Of a stretch of DNA of 64,000 nucleotides, positions 44,401 through 54,429 are shown in pieces; position 1 is the first letter of the stretch; each line of letters starts with the position of its first letter. Below the pieces are notes generated by a model. It was not told the origin of the DNA. It worked only from the letters and a program-made list of their open reading frames with translations, and did no database searches. The stretch covers positions 1 through 64,000 of the forward strand of contig JAFISE010000152.1 of the NCBI GenBank assembly GCA_022560025.1, read 5' to 3'. The position numbers and the translations under genes are program-made. This DNA comes from Stagonosporopsis chrysanthemi (taxonomy: Eukaryota > Ascomycota > Dothideomycetes > Pleosporales > Didymellaceae).

Positions 44401-44832
44401 CTATCCGTTTACCTCCTCTTGTTGAACTTCTTCGATTCTGTCATGTGTCAGCTTCCAACTCCGGGATTTCAGACGTTCGTCGACAAGCATACCCGCAGCC
44501 GTCCTCTTCTTCTTCGGCACCACCTTTCCTCGTGACCTCGCAACATTCAGGTGCTCGATCCAATCCTCCTCGTCCTCATCTAAGAGCTCATTCTCAGGGT
44601 ACAGCGATCGCAGCTGGGCAATTGTTCCTATTCTCGGGGGATAGTACGAGGCGACAGCGGCGCCTTTGAGGCGCTGGCGCATGACTGAGGTTCCGATGCG
44701 GACGCGCTCAGGGTTGTAAGTGGTGTTGAAGACGCGGCATGAGGCCTGTGATGGTCAGTGAGGTGCCCAAGTCCATTTATCGATACCAGCTACCTTCATG
44801 AGATCCAGTACTCTTGCCCGTGGAACCGCCAT
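44401..44832 (-). CDS. rsm27: Mitochondrial small ribosomal subunit protein mS33 (Rsm27/MRPS33)
   Basis: Structural protein of the mitoribosome small subunit. Exons 44832-44794 and 44745-44401 give 127 residues. The N-terminus MAVPRARVLDLMKASCRVFN, then TTYNPERVRIGTSVMRQRLK, is the mS33 signature. GAAVASYYPPRIGTIAQL and the acidic DEDEEDWIEHLNVARSRGK follow as in fungal members, ending in a basic tail. The first exon is 13 codons. It is divergent from the RNase III gene with only 155 bp between start codons. Confidence 0.88.
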
Positions 44833-44987
44833 CTTTGCGCAATGAATGTCGTCCTCGGTAGTGATGCGGAGTTCAATTCATCAAGGATTTGTCTTGGCAT
44901 GGCGGCCGCTAAAACTGCGGACTCCCGTCATTTCTTCCCACGGCTTGGAGCTTCAGCATCGATCACTGCAGGTCGGATATTTTGACC
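44833..44987. promoter_or_regulatory. Compact bidirectional promoter, mS33 and RNase III
   Basis: The start codons of two divergent genes are 155 bp apart, so both promoters lie here. No TATA box seen. Confidence 0.65.
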
Positions 44988-46388
44988 ATGTCGCAGAAAC
45001 GAGGTAATTCCTTTAATCACTACGACAACCGCGACAGATTCGACAAACGCACTCGTCCGAACCAGCCTTCTTACGGTTCCACTCACTACGGCAATAGCAA
45101 CAGCAATCGCGATCCTCGACACGGGCACCCGCAGCATCGCAGCCACGGCCAGCAACAATCGCATGGTAGCAATGGCAATGACTACCAGGGCGAGCTGTCC
45201 AAGGAAGAGATGCACACTGGGCTTGTAGCCTTGCTTGACCGATTCGTTGCAGACGAGACGCGATCTGATGCCGACCGAAATGTCTTATACCACGCAGGCC
45301 AGCTGAGACAACTTCTTGCGCGCAAAGAGAACCCGGTATCAACGAATGCACGGTACGAGCTCGACGAGAAGCGACCTGGTACAACACCCAAGGTCGCCGT
45401 ACCCGCATACGTCCACCGCAAAGTCCAAGAGGCGAAAGACCTTCCACCACTCCCGCCAATTGACGAGCCTCACCTACACGATGCGGTCTTCACCCATCGC
45501 TCGCACATTGTCAAGAGCGGAGATAAGCACGCTTATACCGATCTTGATCTCGACTACGAGCGCCTTGAGTTTCTCGGTGATGCTTACATCGAGCTAATCG
45601 CTTCCCACGCACTCTATAGTCGCTTTCCCCATGTCGACGTACCTCAGTTGTGCTCCTGGCGCGAACGTCTTGTGGAGAACTCTATGCTGGGCAAATTCTC
45701 CGAGGCGTACGGCTTCACCGACCGACTGCGACACCACAACCAATGGGATCGCAGCTCCAAGGCGTGGAAGAAGGTCGTTGCCGATATCTTTGAAGCCTAT
45801 GTTGCCGGCGTAGTCCTCGTTGACCCAGAGCACGGCTATGAGGTCGCAGACAAGTGGCTGACAGAGCTCTGGGCCCCCCAGCTGCTGAGCTTCAAGGAGA
45901 AGATTGCTGAAAACCCTGCTTCGAAGAACAAGCTCGCTGCGCTGGTCGTCGTCAACGACGTCAAGCTCGTCTACCGTGAAGAGCAACCTATGATCTACGA
46001 ACAAGGCACCAATCTCCAGAAGTACTTCATGGGCGTGTACTTGACTGGCTGGGGCTACGAGGACGAATGGCTAGGGAGCGGAGAGGGGCAGAACAAAGCC
46101 AGTGCTTCTTTGGCTGCTGCTGCTGATGCTATCAAAAAGAATAGCTCTGTGATCCAGGACGCAGCTAAGCAGAAAGCGGAATTGGTAGCAAAGAGGAGGG
46201 AAGAAAAAGCCAAAGCCGAAGCTGAAGCCGAAGCTGCAACAAAAGCGGCTGAGGAAGGCACATCCGTCGGACCTGGTGCACGACAAGACACAATAGAGAG
46301 CAAGGAAAAGAAGCGGGAAAGGGATGCGGTAGAGGCCGATGAGACGCCCAAAAAGAAGCACAAGACAGACAAGAGAGACAGGGAGTAG
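44988..46388 (+). CDS. rnt1: Ribonuclease III (Rnt1-like)
   Basis: Double-strand-specific endonuclease; the yeast counterpart cuts pre-rRNA, snRNA and snoRNA precursors in the nucleus. A single exon codes for 466 residues. A basic, Asn/His/Gln-rich N-terminus (about 1-65) precedes an N-terminal helical domain typical of Rnt1 (about 70-135). The RNase III domain follows: LHDAVFTHRSH, then DYERLEFLGDAYIELI (signature near residue 190) and VADIFEAYVAGVV, which supply the metal-binding Glu and Asp residues. A dsRNA-binding domain (about 304-382) begins NPASKNKLAALVV and ends KASASLAAAADAIKKN. The C-terminus is Lys/Glu-rich with KKKHKTDKRDRE, a likely nuclear signal. The ATG at 44988 is the first in frame. 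Confidence 0.9.
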   Translation: MSQKRGNSFNHYDNRDRFDKRTRPNQPSYGSTHYGNSNSNRDPRHGHPQHRSHGQQQSHGSNGNDYQGELSKEEMHTGLVALLDRFVADETRSDADRNVLYHAGQLRQLLARKENPVSTNARYELDEKRPGTTPKVAVPAYVHRKVQEAKDLPPLPPIDEPHLHDAVFTHRSHIVKSGDKHAYTDLDLDYERLEFLGDAYIELIASHALYSRFPHVDVPQLCSWRERLVENSMLGKFSEAYGFTDRLRHHNQWDRSSKAWKKVVADIFEAYVAGVVLVDPEHGYEVADKWLTELWAPQLLSFKEKIAENPASKNKLAALVVVNDVKLVYREEQPMIYEQGTNLQKYFMGVYLTGWGYEDEWLGSGEGQNKASASLAAAADAIKKNSSVIQDAAKQKAELVAKRREEKAKAEAEAEAATKAAEEGTSVGPGARQDTIESKEKKRERDAVEADETPKKKHKTDKRDRE

Positions 46389-47201
46389 AAGCGCGGGGAT
46401 CTGTCCGAGAGCGACTGATCGGAATAGGGCCCTTCGCGTTCACGCCTAAGGATTTTCGTGCATTTGCCTAAGGTGGTGGACCGCGGACAACACACCCTAA
46501 GCCCTCACGACGAAGGAGTCGCGCTGGTGAATCGATCCCCCTCAGCGATATTCTTCTCTGGCAGCTTTTCGCGATTATACAAGGCCATGATATACCAATA
46601 TGTAGGTATCTAATGCATGCAAGATAGTCCTATCTGTATGTCAGATGCTCAGAGGCTGCCGTAGCCTTGAACCGAAGCCCTTCATTGTGAGAGCTGACGT
46701 GCAAGACTCTCGAACTGCGAAGCCTAGAAGAATACCACAATCTTAACAACCACATCGGAGCGGGCGATTGCTCCTCATGATCGTATATCATGTCAACAAG
46801 AAACCTCATCATCGGGGGTCACCGATCACGACAGACGATAGAGTGTTGAAGAGAGAACGATCGTTATTAGATATATCTGCAACACCAGCTCCCGCTGCCA
46901 TAACGACAGATAGTCGTGTCTGTCATATACTTACTCGCTCAAAGAACGCTGAACGACACGGCATCCCTTTCCAAACGCCGCTCCTATCTAGACACTGCTA
47001 AATGTCGTGGTTGTAAAAATGCTTGTTGCCTATAGAAGCAACACATGAACAAAGCCTGAATCGAATTAGGGGAAGTACCCTGGCGCCTCCCACTTAAGAA
47101 ATGCGCTGGACTCAGTCCAGCGCTGCCGCGGCTGTAAGAAAGCGCATACGCAAGTGTGTATGCGCTTCGTGTAATGATACATTGCAAGCGGAAGAAGACT
47201 T
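46389..47201. other. Convergent 3' region, no gene seen
   Basis: About 0.8 kb between the RNase III stop and the end of the GDP-mannose transporter on the opposite strand. No supported gene. Confidence 0.5.
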
Positions 47202-48446
47202 TTATGCCTTGAGGCCGTCGCGCATGCTCTGGCTGCTAGAGCTAACCGGCACGTTGGAGACGGGGAGTACGGACTTTGCCTTTGCGGCGGCGTTCTGGCG
47301 CACCTTGGCGAGCGCGTAGACAATGCCACTGATGAAGCCGACGAAGATGGCGGAGACGCTGCCGAATGTGACGGGGGCGTCGAAGAAGATCAGGCCGCTG
47401 AGCGCGATGGGGAGCTTGTTCAGAGCTCCGACCATCGAGTAGGTTGTCGAGGTTGTGACGCGGACAGCCCACGCGGAAGTGTATGAGATGAAGACCGAAG
47501 AGAGACCGGACAGGACCATGACGAAGATGACGGCGTTGCGCTGGTCAGCGGGGAAGTTCTTCTGGATGTTGGCGGGCGACCAGTCTTCGACGATGATGGA
47601 TGCGATCAGGAGAATGGGGATGGTGAGGAGGTTGTTGTAGTACATCGCTGAGATTTGTTAGCCAGTCTCGATGACTGCTGCATAGGCAGAACTTACTGTC
47701 AAAGTCCTTGAAGTTGGTGAGCTTGATGCGTTTCCTCATGCAAAGAACGAACGTGGCACTGCAGATACAGTTGAACATCATCCAGAGGTAGCCAGCGTGC
47801 AGGGTTGAGACTGCCTCGGTCGCTGCCTCAGTAGCATGGCCCATGCTGGAGAGCGCATGTTGAATGTCTGCCCAAGCTGCAATAACAGAGCTGAAGACCA
47901 TCAAGCCGAAAGAGAACAGAGCCATTGGTGTAACAGAACCACCGAACCAGAGCACCTCACCATACGCGATGAGGATGATGGTCAAGTTCTTGAAAATGGT
48001 GTAAACGGGAATCGAGAGGAACTTGAGCGCCCAGGTACTTGTGTAGATCATGCCAATGAGGAGGAGAGCGATGGGGAACCCTGCCAGTGTCAGCCTAGGA
48101 AGTCTTTCTCAGACGGAAGCCTCCACGTACACTTCTTTGCTTCATCCGAATTGAAGTCGCGGTATGTGATAACTCCAGAGGCCTTGCACACGGAAATGGC
48201 GACAACACAGACAACTGACTGTACGCAAAGCAGGAAGAAGTTGAGGTTGAAGTCGCGGCCAGACAAGACATACTTGTTCGTAACCGTCATAAGAATCGAG
48301 GACCCGCAGTACGAAAGGATGGCGATGACGGGGTTCTCTGTGATGGAAGTGCTGCTGCCCTTCGTAGAGCGCGTTACCGGCGAAGGCGCACGGGAGCCTC
48401 TCGCTGAGCCCATGCCGTAGTCGTCGCTCTTCTTGTCGTCGGCCAT
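47202..48446 (-). CDS. vrg4: Golgi GDP-mannose transporter (Vrg4/Gmt family)
   Basis: Exchanges cytosolic GDP-mannose for luminal GMP and so supplies Golgi mannosyltransferases. Exons 48446-48131, 48080-47697 and 47647-47202 give 381 residues. A Ser/Thr-rich cytosolic N-terminus (about 1-38) precedes ten predicted spans. The nucleotide-sugar motif GALNK is present in TYSMVGALNKLPIALSG. Other family marks are SILMTVTNKYVLSGRDFNLN, LKFLSIPVYTIFKNLTIILI and AYGEVLWFGG. The GT32 mannosyltransferase at 10.2 kb would be one user of its substrate. Splice sites are consistent in frame throughout. Confidence 0.94.
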
Positions 48447-48941
48447 GGCGAAGTGTTATGTGGTGAGCGGATGCGCGCGGCGTGTCGTAAGGACTGGAAT
48501 ATCCGCAGGAGTGGGATTCAGAGCAGTCTTTACTCGCAAGGCGGTCGACGATGTTGGGAAGAGGACAGAAATGACAAGTTTGGGGGAAAGAGGAGTTGCT
48601 GGATGGTGATGCGCAAGGACGCGAGTACGAAAAGTGGGCCACGCCTCTAAAGCACCCCTGGCTTAAATTAGACTTACACCAACAGCGCGTAACTGGCCGC
48701 AAGTAGCCCTGCATACCGGCTGAGAGCCTCCTTTTCCCGTTAGAGAGCAGCCTCCGTCAGCAGGCCTTACGTTCGTTATCCTATCTGTGACGACTAGTCT
48801 GATTCTTGAATGCGAAAAAGGAGAATACATGTTGACTTTGGCTGCACGTGACTGTTGCTAGTCTTCGATACGTTGATCTCAGCGTCTCCAACTTTACGAC
48901 GCCCCTCACTTCGCTTGTGATATTGAGGCAACCCAAACACC
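48447..48941. promoter_or_regulatory. Divergent promoter region, GDP-mannose transporter and PLP1
   Basis: About 0.5 kb between two start codons on opposite strands. No gene seen. Confidence 0.5.
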
Positions 48942-49623
48942 ATGTCTCAGCTAGACTCAAAAGTGGCCTCGGTCATTGATCGTGCTGCCAAGAATGATGA
49001 ATCGGACGAGGACGATCTGATCGCACAGCTCGAAGACGACTCAGAATTAGATGCCTTCCGAGCACAACGCATACAGCAGCTCCACGACGAATTTGATAGG
49101 GCTCGGCGACTGAAGGCTAGCGAGCATGGCACATACTCCGAGATCAAGGACGAAAAAGCATTAATGGACATCACTACGAGTACGAAAAATTGTGTCGTCC
49201 ACTTCTTCAAGCCGGACTTCAACCGCTGCCGCATTATGGACACCCACCTCGAGGTTGGTCTTCGTCATGTCCTCTGCAAGAACCCACACTAACATCCCAA
49301 AGTCACTTGCCCCATCACACTACGAAGCTAGGATTTTGAAGATTAATGTCGATAATTGCCCGTTTCTAGTCACAAGACTAGGTGTTCAGGTACTCCCGTG
49401 TGTCATTGCCTTCATTGATGGCGTTGGTGCTGACCGTATTGTTGGCTTTGAGGGACTGGGGCGAACGCCAGATAACTTTACAGTCAGAGACCTTGAAGCC
49501 AGGTTGATTCGCGCTGGCGTCTTCGCAAGGAACAAAGTTACCAAAGAAGATGAGGAAGAGCGCAAGCAAAAAAGCAAGATCGCAGCCAAGTACGACGATG
49601 AAAATGACGATGACTGGGATTGA
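48942..49623 (+). CDS. plp1: Phosducin-like protein Plp1 / TXNDC9 homologue
   Basis: Thioredoxin-fold cochaperone that works with the CCT/TRiC chaperonin in tubulin and actin folding. Exons 48942-49253 and 49303-49623 give 210 residues. An acidic helical N-terminus (DESDEDDLIAQLEDDSELDA, then FRAQRIQQLHDEF) leads to the HGTYSEIKDEKALMDITT block. VVHFFKPDFNRCRIMDTHLE marks the TXNDC9 type, in which the thioredoxin CxxC is replaced. ARILKINVDNCPFLVTRLGV, then QVLPCVIAFIDG, completes the fold. The tail is acidic (DDENDDDWD). Confidence 0.9.
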
Positions 49624-50324
49624 GCAAGAGAGGGAGAGAGAACACTGCAAGGGGAAGGCTCCGTTGTCAGTAGTCTGCTCAGCTTTCGGGCGGAGGCGAT
49701 AGACCGTCCTTACTTGTCTGCATGCAGTTATGAAGGCAACGGTAGTGCACGAGATTACGAAAATGAGTCGCAGGATGAATACTCACACTTCGCTCAACTG
49801 GAACCAGCAAAGGAGGCTTGTTACGTCCTGTGCCCGCAGGCGTTGCGAGGAGCCCGGAAGTGCAGTTCAAACCCACGAAATATGCTATAGGAGAGACGCA
49901 ATGTCGAAGTTGAGCCTCGCGATCAAATCGACCATCAGGCTTGGCTGTCAAAAATGCAATCGTGAACTTAATCAAACCCGGTGTCAGCCCGCATATATCA
50001 ATTGAACCTGGTTCACAACTCGCATCTTTCTTCATACAACGGCGCACGTCTCAAAGTAAGCATACACTTCGAGAATGTGCAAAGACGGCAGACGGCTGCA
50101 GGGGAAGCTCTTGCCGAAGCAATGAGAAAGCCTAGGCGCTAATTGGCCGAACACGCCCAAACGGTGCGTCATCGGCATCGCGCAATTCTCAAATACTTTT
50201 GGCTGCTGCGACAACTAAGCCCAACATATAAGCGCATAACGACATCACTCTCTTGGAACTCCGATACAAAGCCCAAATTCCCCCTTAGTGTCGTATATCA
50301 CATCACACCACCCTCCACATCAAG
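49624..50324. other. Intergenic, no supported gene
   Basis: About 0.7 kb. A 122-codon minus-strand frame (50047-49679) has no motif and an atypical composition, so it is not called. The last part is the promoter of the dioxygenase gene. Confidence 0.5.
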
Positions 50325-50975
50325 ATGAAGGCTTACTGGTTTGACAACGTCGAGGTATTGCAGCCCCACTTCAACCACACTCTTACATGACTAACCGTCC
50401 AGGGCGACCAACGCCTGCCCCACGACTCCGGGCGCAACGTCGACCCAAACTATCTCGCCAACCTTGGTGTTCTTTACCGACACGTTACCTCTGATGACGA
50501 TGTCGATGCACTTGCAAAGGAGCGCAACTATAAGAACCGGGATGAGATTACTGTTTCACCTGAGAAGATGGGTGATATCTACGAGGAGAAGGTGAAGAGC
50601 TTTTTCCACGAGCACCTGCATGAGGACGAGGAGATTAGGTATATTCTCGATGGTGCTGGGTTTTTCGATGTCAGGAGCGAGGACGATGACTGGGTGAGAA
50701 TCTGGCTGGAGCGTGGCGATTTGATTGTGCTTCCTGCGGGAATTTACCACCGCTTTACTACTGATGACAAGAACGTAAGTTGTTTTCTCGCTCTGTGGTC
50801 AACAGTGTATTTTGTAAGATGTTGGATGTTTGGCTAATCAATTGCCAAGTACATCAAGGCCATGCGCTTGTTCAAGGAGGAGCCTAAGTGGACTCCGCTG
50901 AACAGGAGTGCGGAGACCGACGAGAACCACTACCGCAAGGAGTACTTGAGCAAAAAGCAGACTATTGCTGCATGA
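50325..50975 (+). CDS. adi1: Acireductone dioxygenase (methionine salvage)
   Basis: Cupin metalloenzyme converting acireductone to 4-methylthio-2-oxobutanoate and formate in the methionine salvage pathway. Exons 50325-50354, 50403-50774 and 50850-50975 give 175 residues. The start MKAYWFDNVEGDQRLPHDSG is typical. The metal site is FFHEHLHEDEEIRYILDG (His-x-His-x4-Glu pattern) with the final His in LPAGIYHRFTTDD. RLFKEEPKWTPLNR near the end is conserved. The first exon codes for only ten residues. The C-terminus (KQTIAA) carries no obvious targeting signal. Confidence 0.93.
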
Positions 50976-51334
50976 GGACCCCGACTTTGACGAAGGCTGG
51001 TGGGCAACGACTTTGCGTGCATACGAGAAATCAAAAGTAGGATTGCTATGCTCTGCGCTTTTGCCCCGATTTTCTTCATCTACGTTTTCCTCATCAACGA
51101 CAATCAGCTTCGACATGTCATATGTTCGTTTTCATCGACTCGCACGCACCTGCAGCAAGCAGCAAACACACATGCAGCTCGCCTTCGTGGGTAGCTCTGT
51201 TTGCGCAACAATCGTTTTCGAACGACCCAAGTGTAACATCTGACGCCCCTCAAAAGCTCATTTTTAAGTCCATTATCCTTTCTCACCCACTACCAACCAA
51301 CAGTCTCTATTCCCTTCAGCTCAGCTTCTCCACC
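50976..51334. other. Short intergenic region, no gene seen
   Basis: The interval contains the 3' end of the dioxygenase gene and the leader of the following gene, which lies on the same strand. Confidence 0.5.
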
Positions 51335-52120
51335 ATGTTCCAACCGCCGTGGGGTCGCGACTCCAGAATGCCCGACCTTTCCTACCTCCTGAGCCCACGA
51401 CGCCAGCACCGACGCAGCATCTCTCGTTCCCACTCCCCAGATCCCTACAGTGGTCGCGCCGCCCGCGCCTCGAACTGCAACCATACCAAGAAGCACAACT
51501 CCGCCCGCTTCTCCCCACTGGACTCGCATTCCAACCCCTTCTACTCCTCAGACTGGGACGATACCTACGCGCTAGACACAGACTCCAGCGGCTCGCCTCC
51601 CTATCACCCTCAACCAAGATCGCCGCGCCGCCGTGACCGCTCCCCAGCCCTATCCCGCGTTCCCCTCAATCTCCTCTCCGCAACAGCACAAACCCTCCAC
51701 CCATGCGCCATGCTCGTCCTACCCCCCCTCGTGCACCTGCACATTCTCCTCTCGACGCCGCACACGCGCACGCCGGAGGACATACACGCCGCGGTCCCAC
51801 GAGACATGGCCTTCGGCGAGACGATCAAGCAGGTGGTGCATGCGCATGTCGGCGCGGGCGTGAGGGGACGCGATGTCACGGCGCAGGTGGGGCAGCGGGG
51901 CAGGATGACGGAGCCGGAGGCCGAGGTGCTGATGGGTGAGCTGGCGGAGAAGGGGGAGATATGGAGGGAGGGGAGGAGGGAAGTGAGGATTGAGGTTTTG
52001 GTGAGGGATGGGGAAGAGGAATTTGTGAGGGGGGAGGGGAGGAGCAGGGGGCCGTGGGGTGCGGATGTGGAGATGGTGAGGGAGAGGGAGATTGGTAGGA
52101 CGGGATTTGCGCGAGTTTGA
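51335..52120 (+). CDS. Hypothetical protein, Arg/Ser-rich N-terminus
   Basis: A single open frame of 261 residues begins at an ATG in a CACCATG context and follows a pyrimidine-rich leader. Residues about 1-125 are rich in Ser, Arg, Pro and His (RRQHRRSISRSHSPDPYSGR) and probably disordered. Residues about 125-150 are hydrophobic (CAMLVLPPLVHLHILLS). The rest is charged and helical (TEPEAEVLMGELAEKGEIWR). I do not recognise a family. The C-terminal third is unusually G-rich (GGGGAGGGG-like) compared with neighbours, so the frame could in part be composition-driven. Confidence 0.5.
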   Translation: MFQPPWGRDSRMPDLSYLLSPRRQHRRSISRSHSPDPYSGRAARASNCNHTKKHNSARFSPLDSHSNPFYSSDWDDTYALDTDSSGSPPYHPQPRSPRRRDRSPALSRVPLNLLSATAQTLHPCAMLVLPPLVHLHILLSTPHTRTPEDIHAAVPRDMAFGETIKQVVHAHVGAGVRGRDVTAQVGQRGRMTEPEAEVLMGELAEKGEIWREGRREVRIEVLVRDGEEEFVRGEGRSRGPWGADVEMVREREIGRTGFARV

Positions 52121-52603
52121 GGGGCTATGGTGGTCGCGCATTGGGATACGGCTGGAGTAGATGCTTGCGTCGGTTTTCTATGTACGCGTTTGTGCCCCTT
52201 GGTAGTTCTGCACGCGTTTGTGGCGCGCCACCGTCAGATGATCTTCTGTGCCACAAGCGCACAGACAGGTACCGGTTGAGCCGTTGAGGGTCGGAAAAAC
52301 CAATGGAGTTTTGCTACATATCGTAAAAACCGAGTATCCTGCCTGACCAAACACCTAACCGCACACGCCTAATACGGAAGCCCTATCTCAACATCTCGTA
52401 CTTGAACAGAACCGACATTTCCTGGCTACTTCGGCCTTCGTCACAGCCTGCCCTTCGAAACAAAAGAAGTTGCGAACAATGCATAAAAGAAAGATTGTGT
52501 AGTCGCGCTGGGTTTGTCGTTCATCAGCTGCAGTAGCTGGCGCATAGCTGATGTCCTGTTGTCTGGTGACCGTTTCGCTGCGCGTGAATCATCACTCCGG
52601 GAT
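52121..52603. other. Convergent 3' region, no gene seen
   Basis: About 0.5 kb separating the hypothetical gene and H2A.Z, which end toward each other. Confidence 0.5.
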
Positions 52604-53198
52604 CTAGACCTCGGTGGGCTTGCCAGCCTTCTTCTTTTGCTCAACCTTCAGCAGTAGCGCGCGGTTGATGTGTGGCAAGACACCTCCGAAAGCAATCGTT
52701 GCGCGAATGAGTGTGTCGAGCTCCTCGTCACCGCGAATGGCGAGCTGAAGGTGGCGCGGCGTGATGCGCTTGACCTTGAGATCCTTGGCAGCGTTGCCTG
52801 CAAGTTCGAGAACTTCAGCGGTAAGGTACTCGAGGACGGCGGTCAGGTAGATGGAGGCCTTGGCGCCGATGCGCGTCTTCTGGCGCGTGATGGTACGGAG
52901 GTGACGCTTTATACGACCACAGGGGAACTGTGAAAGTGTGCAAAGTCAGCGCGTCGTTCTCATCAGCAAGAGCGAAGGTATTGCAAGCGGGGTAGGCAGA
53001 TCAAGACTCAAAGAACGCGAAGTTGGGCCGTTACTAACCTGGAGACCGGCTTTGGCGGAATGCGACTTGGATGTCTTGACGTGTGAGTCACCCTTTCCAC
53101 CCGTCTTGCCTCCAGTCTTTCCTGCAGGCCTTGTCAGCAAATCTGCCACTCAATGACGCGAGCTGCTGGGGCACGCGCGTACCTTTGCCGCCTGGCAT
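52604..53198 (-). CDS. htz1: Histone H2A.Z
   Basis: Variant histone placed at promoters and boundaries by the SWR1 complex. Exons 53198-53183, 53121-53039 and 52927-52604 give 140 residues. The N-terminus MPGGKGKTGGKTGGKGDSH has the Gly/Lys pattern of acetylated H2A.Z tails. The fold follows with FPCGRIKRHLR, then LTAVLEYLTAEVLELAGNAA, KDLKVKRITPRHLQLAIRGD and EELDTLIRATIAFGGVLPHI. The absence of a canonical H2A C-terminal SQEL motif, together with the LDTLIRATIA...GGVLPHIN acidic-patch region, fixes it as H2A.Z. The first exon is five codons plus one base, easily missed. Confidence 0.95.
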
Positions 53199-54429
53199 TG
53201 TTAATAGCTAAATCGGTGCAGGTGCCGATAAAAATGGTGTTGGTAGGGTTGCGCGACCGGGTTGCCGAAGTTTGGAGGCGTGGACGATACTGTGACGTTG
53301 GCGGGAGGGGGTGGTTGGTGTCGAGGATTGGGAAAGCCTTGGGCAAAGTGAGCTAGAATGTTGTTATGGCAGGCGCGTTTAGCCGATTAGGAAGGAACGT
53401 CCTTGGTCCAAGCGCCTGCTGCACGAGCCGATCGTTCTGTGTAACGATGGGGTGTGGCGAACCAGTGTAGAGTCGGGCGCACAGCAAGATATGGCTGGTC
53501 TTATAGAGCTCGAATCGAGCTGTTGCCTGCTTTGTCTCCGTGTTGTTAGTATGCAGAAGCGCTCTTGTGGAGTGCTTCTTGGCCCACATCGCAGCCGACT
53601 GTGCAAGTGCCAGCACAAGCAGCGCCATGAGGGGGAATTGAATGAGCCATGGACACTACTCACATGAGAACATGATCGTCTTCTGGTAATGACCTAACCT
53701 TCTGTGACTGACGACTGAGGCCTACAAGTTGAGAATGTAGAGTCGGCGAACCAGACAGGACGAGAACTGACAAGAAGGAATGACCAAAGTATGACTAGAG
53801 ATAAGGAGATGAAAGGCCAATACTCATACCATCCACCTTTGAGCTGGTAAGTCAGCTACGTCCCTGCTATACTACTGGATGCTTGCGCGTGTTATTAGTG
53901 ACAGCTCATAGGGTTCGGTGATACTAAGCATCGTTCTGCTTGTACGTCCGCCATATGAAGATGGGTGGCAGAAGGACGATCAAAAAAAGGCTAGACAAGT
54001 TAACTTGCACTGCTGCAACTATACAAGGGTCAGACTACCTCGTCCAGGAAAGTTTGCATTGTCGCACAGCAGTGATGCTGGCAGAGGTCCAATCCAGACA
54101 GAACGGCAGCTAAAGTAGTGGGCTTGGCGTGTTGGCGCGCCCTGGAGGAGACCAGAATTGACACAGCTCCCAAGACTTGAGAGATGCATTCACAACAACG
54201 GGAGCTCGCATGACGGCGTGACTGCGTCTTCCACCCCAAACCATCGCACCGTGGCTCTTCCTACTCGTACGCGCGCCTGGACCGTGTGCACGCAGATTGT
54301 CTGAGCTTCTGAGGCTTGCCCTGGAGCTTCGACACTTGCTTCGCGCTTGTTGGCCGACCCCCGACGTCGCATGCCCCATCCCCACCGCCCGACCAACACA
54401 CCGGCCGATCACAGCAGAGCAGGACCGCC
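53199..54429. other. Intergenic, no gene seen
   Basis: About 1.2 kb between two divergent genes, H2A.Z and striatin, so it holds both promoters. Open frames are short and contradictory. Confidence 0.5.

Noticed and set aside
49679..50047. 122-codon minus-strand frame between PLP1 and the dioxygenase gene
   Set aside because: Composition is atypical and there is no motif; it overlaps the promoter of the next gene.
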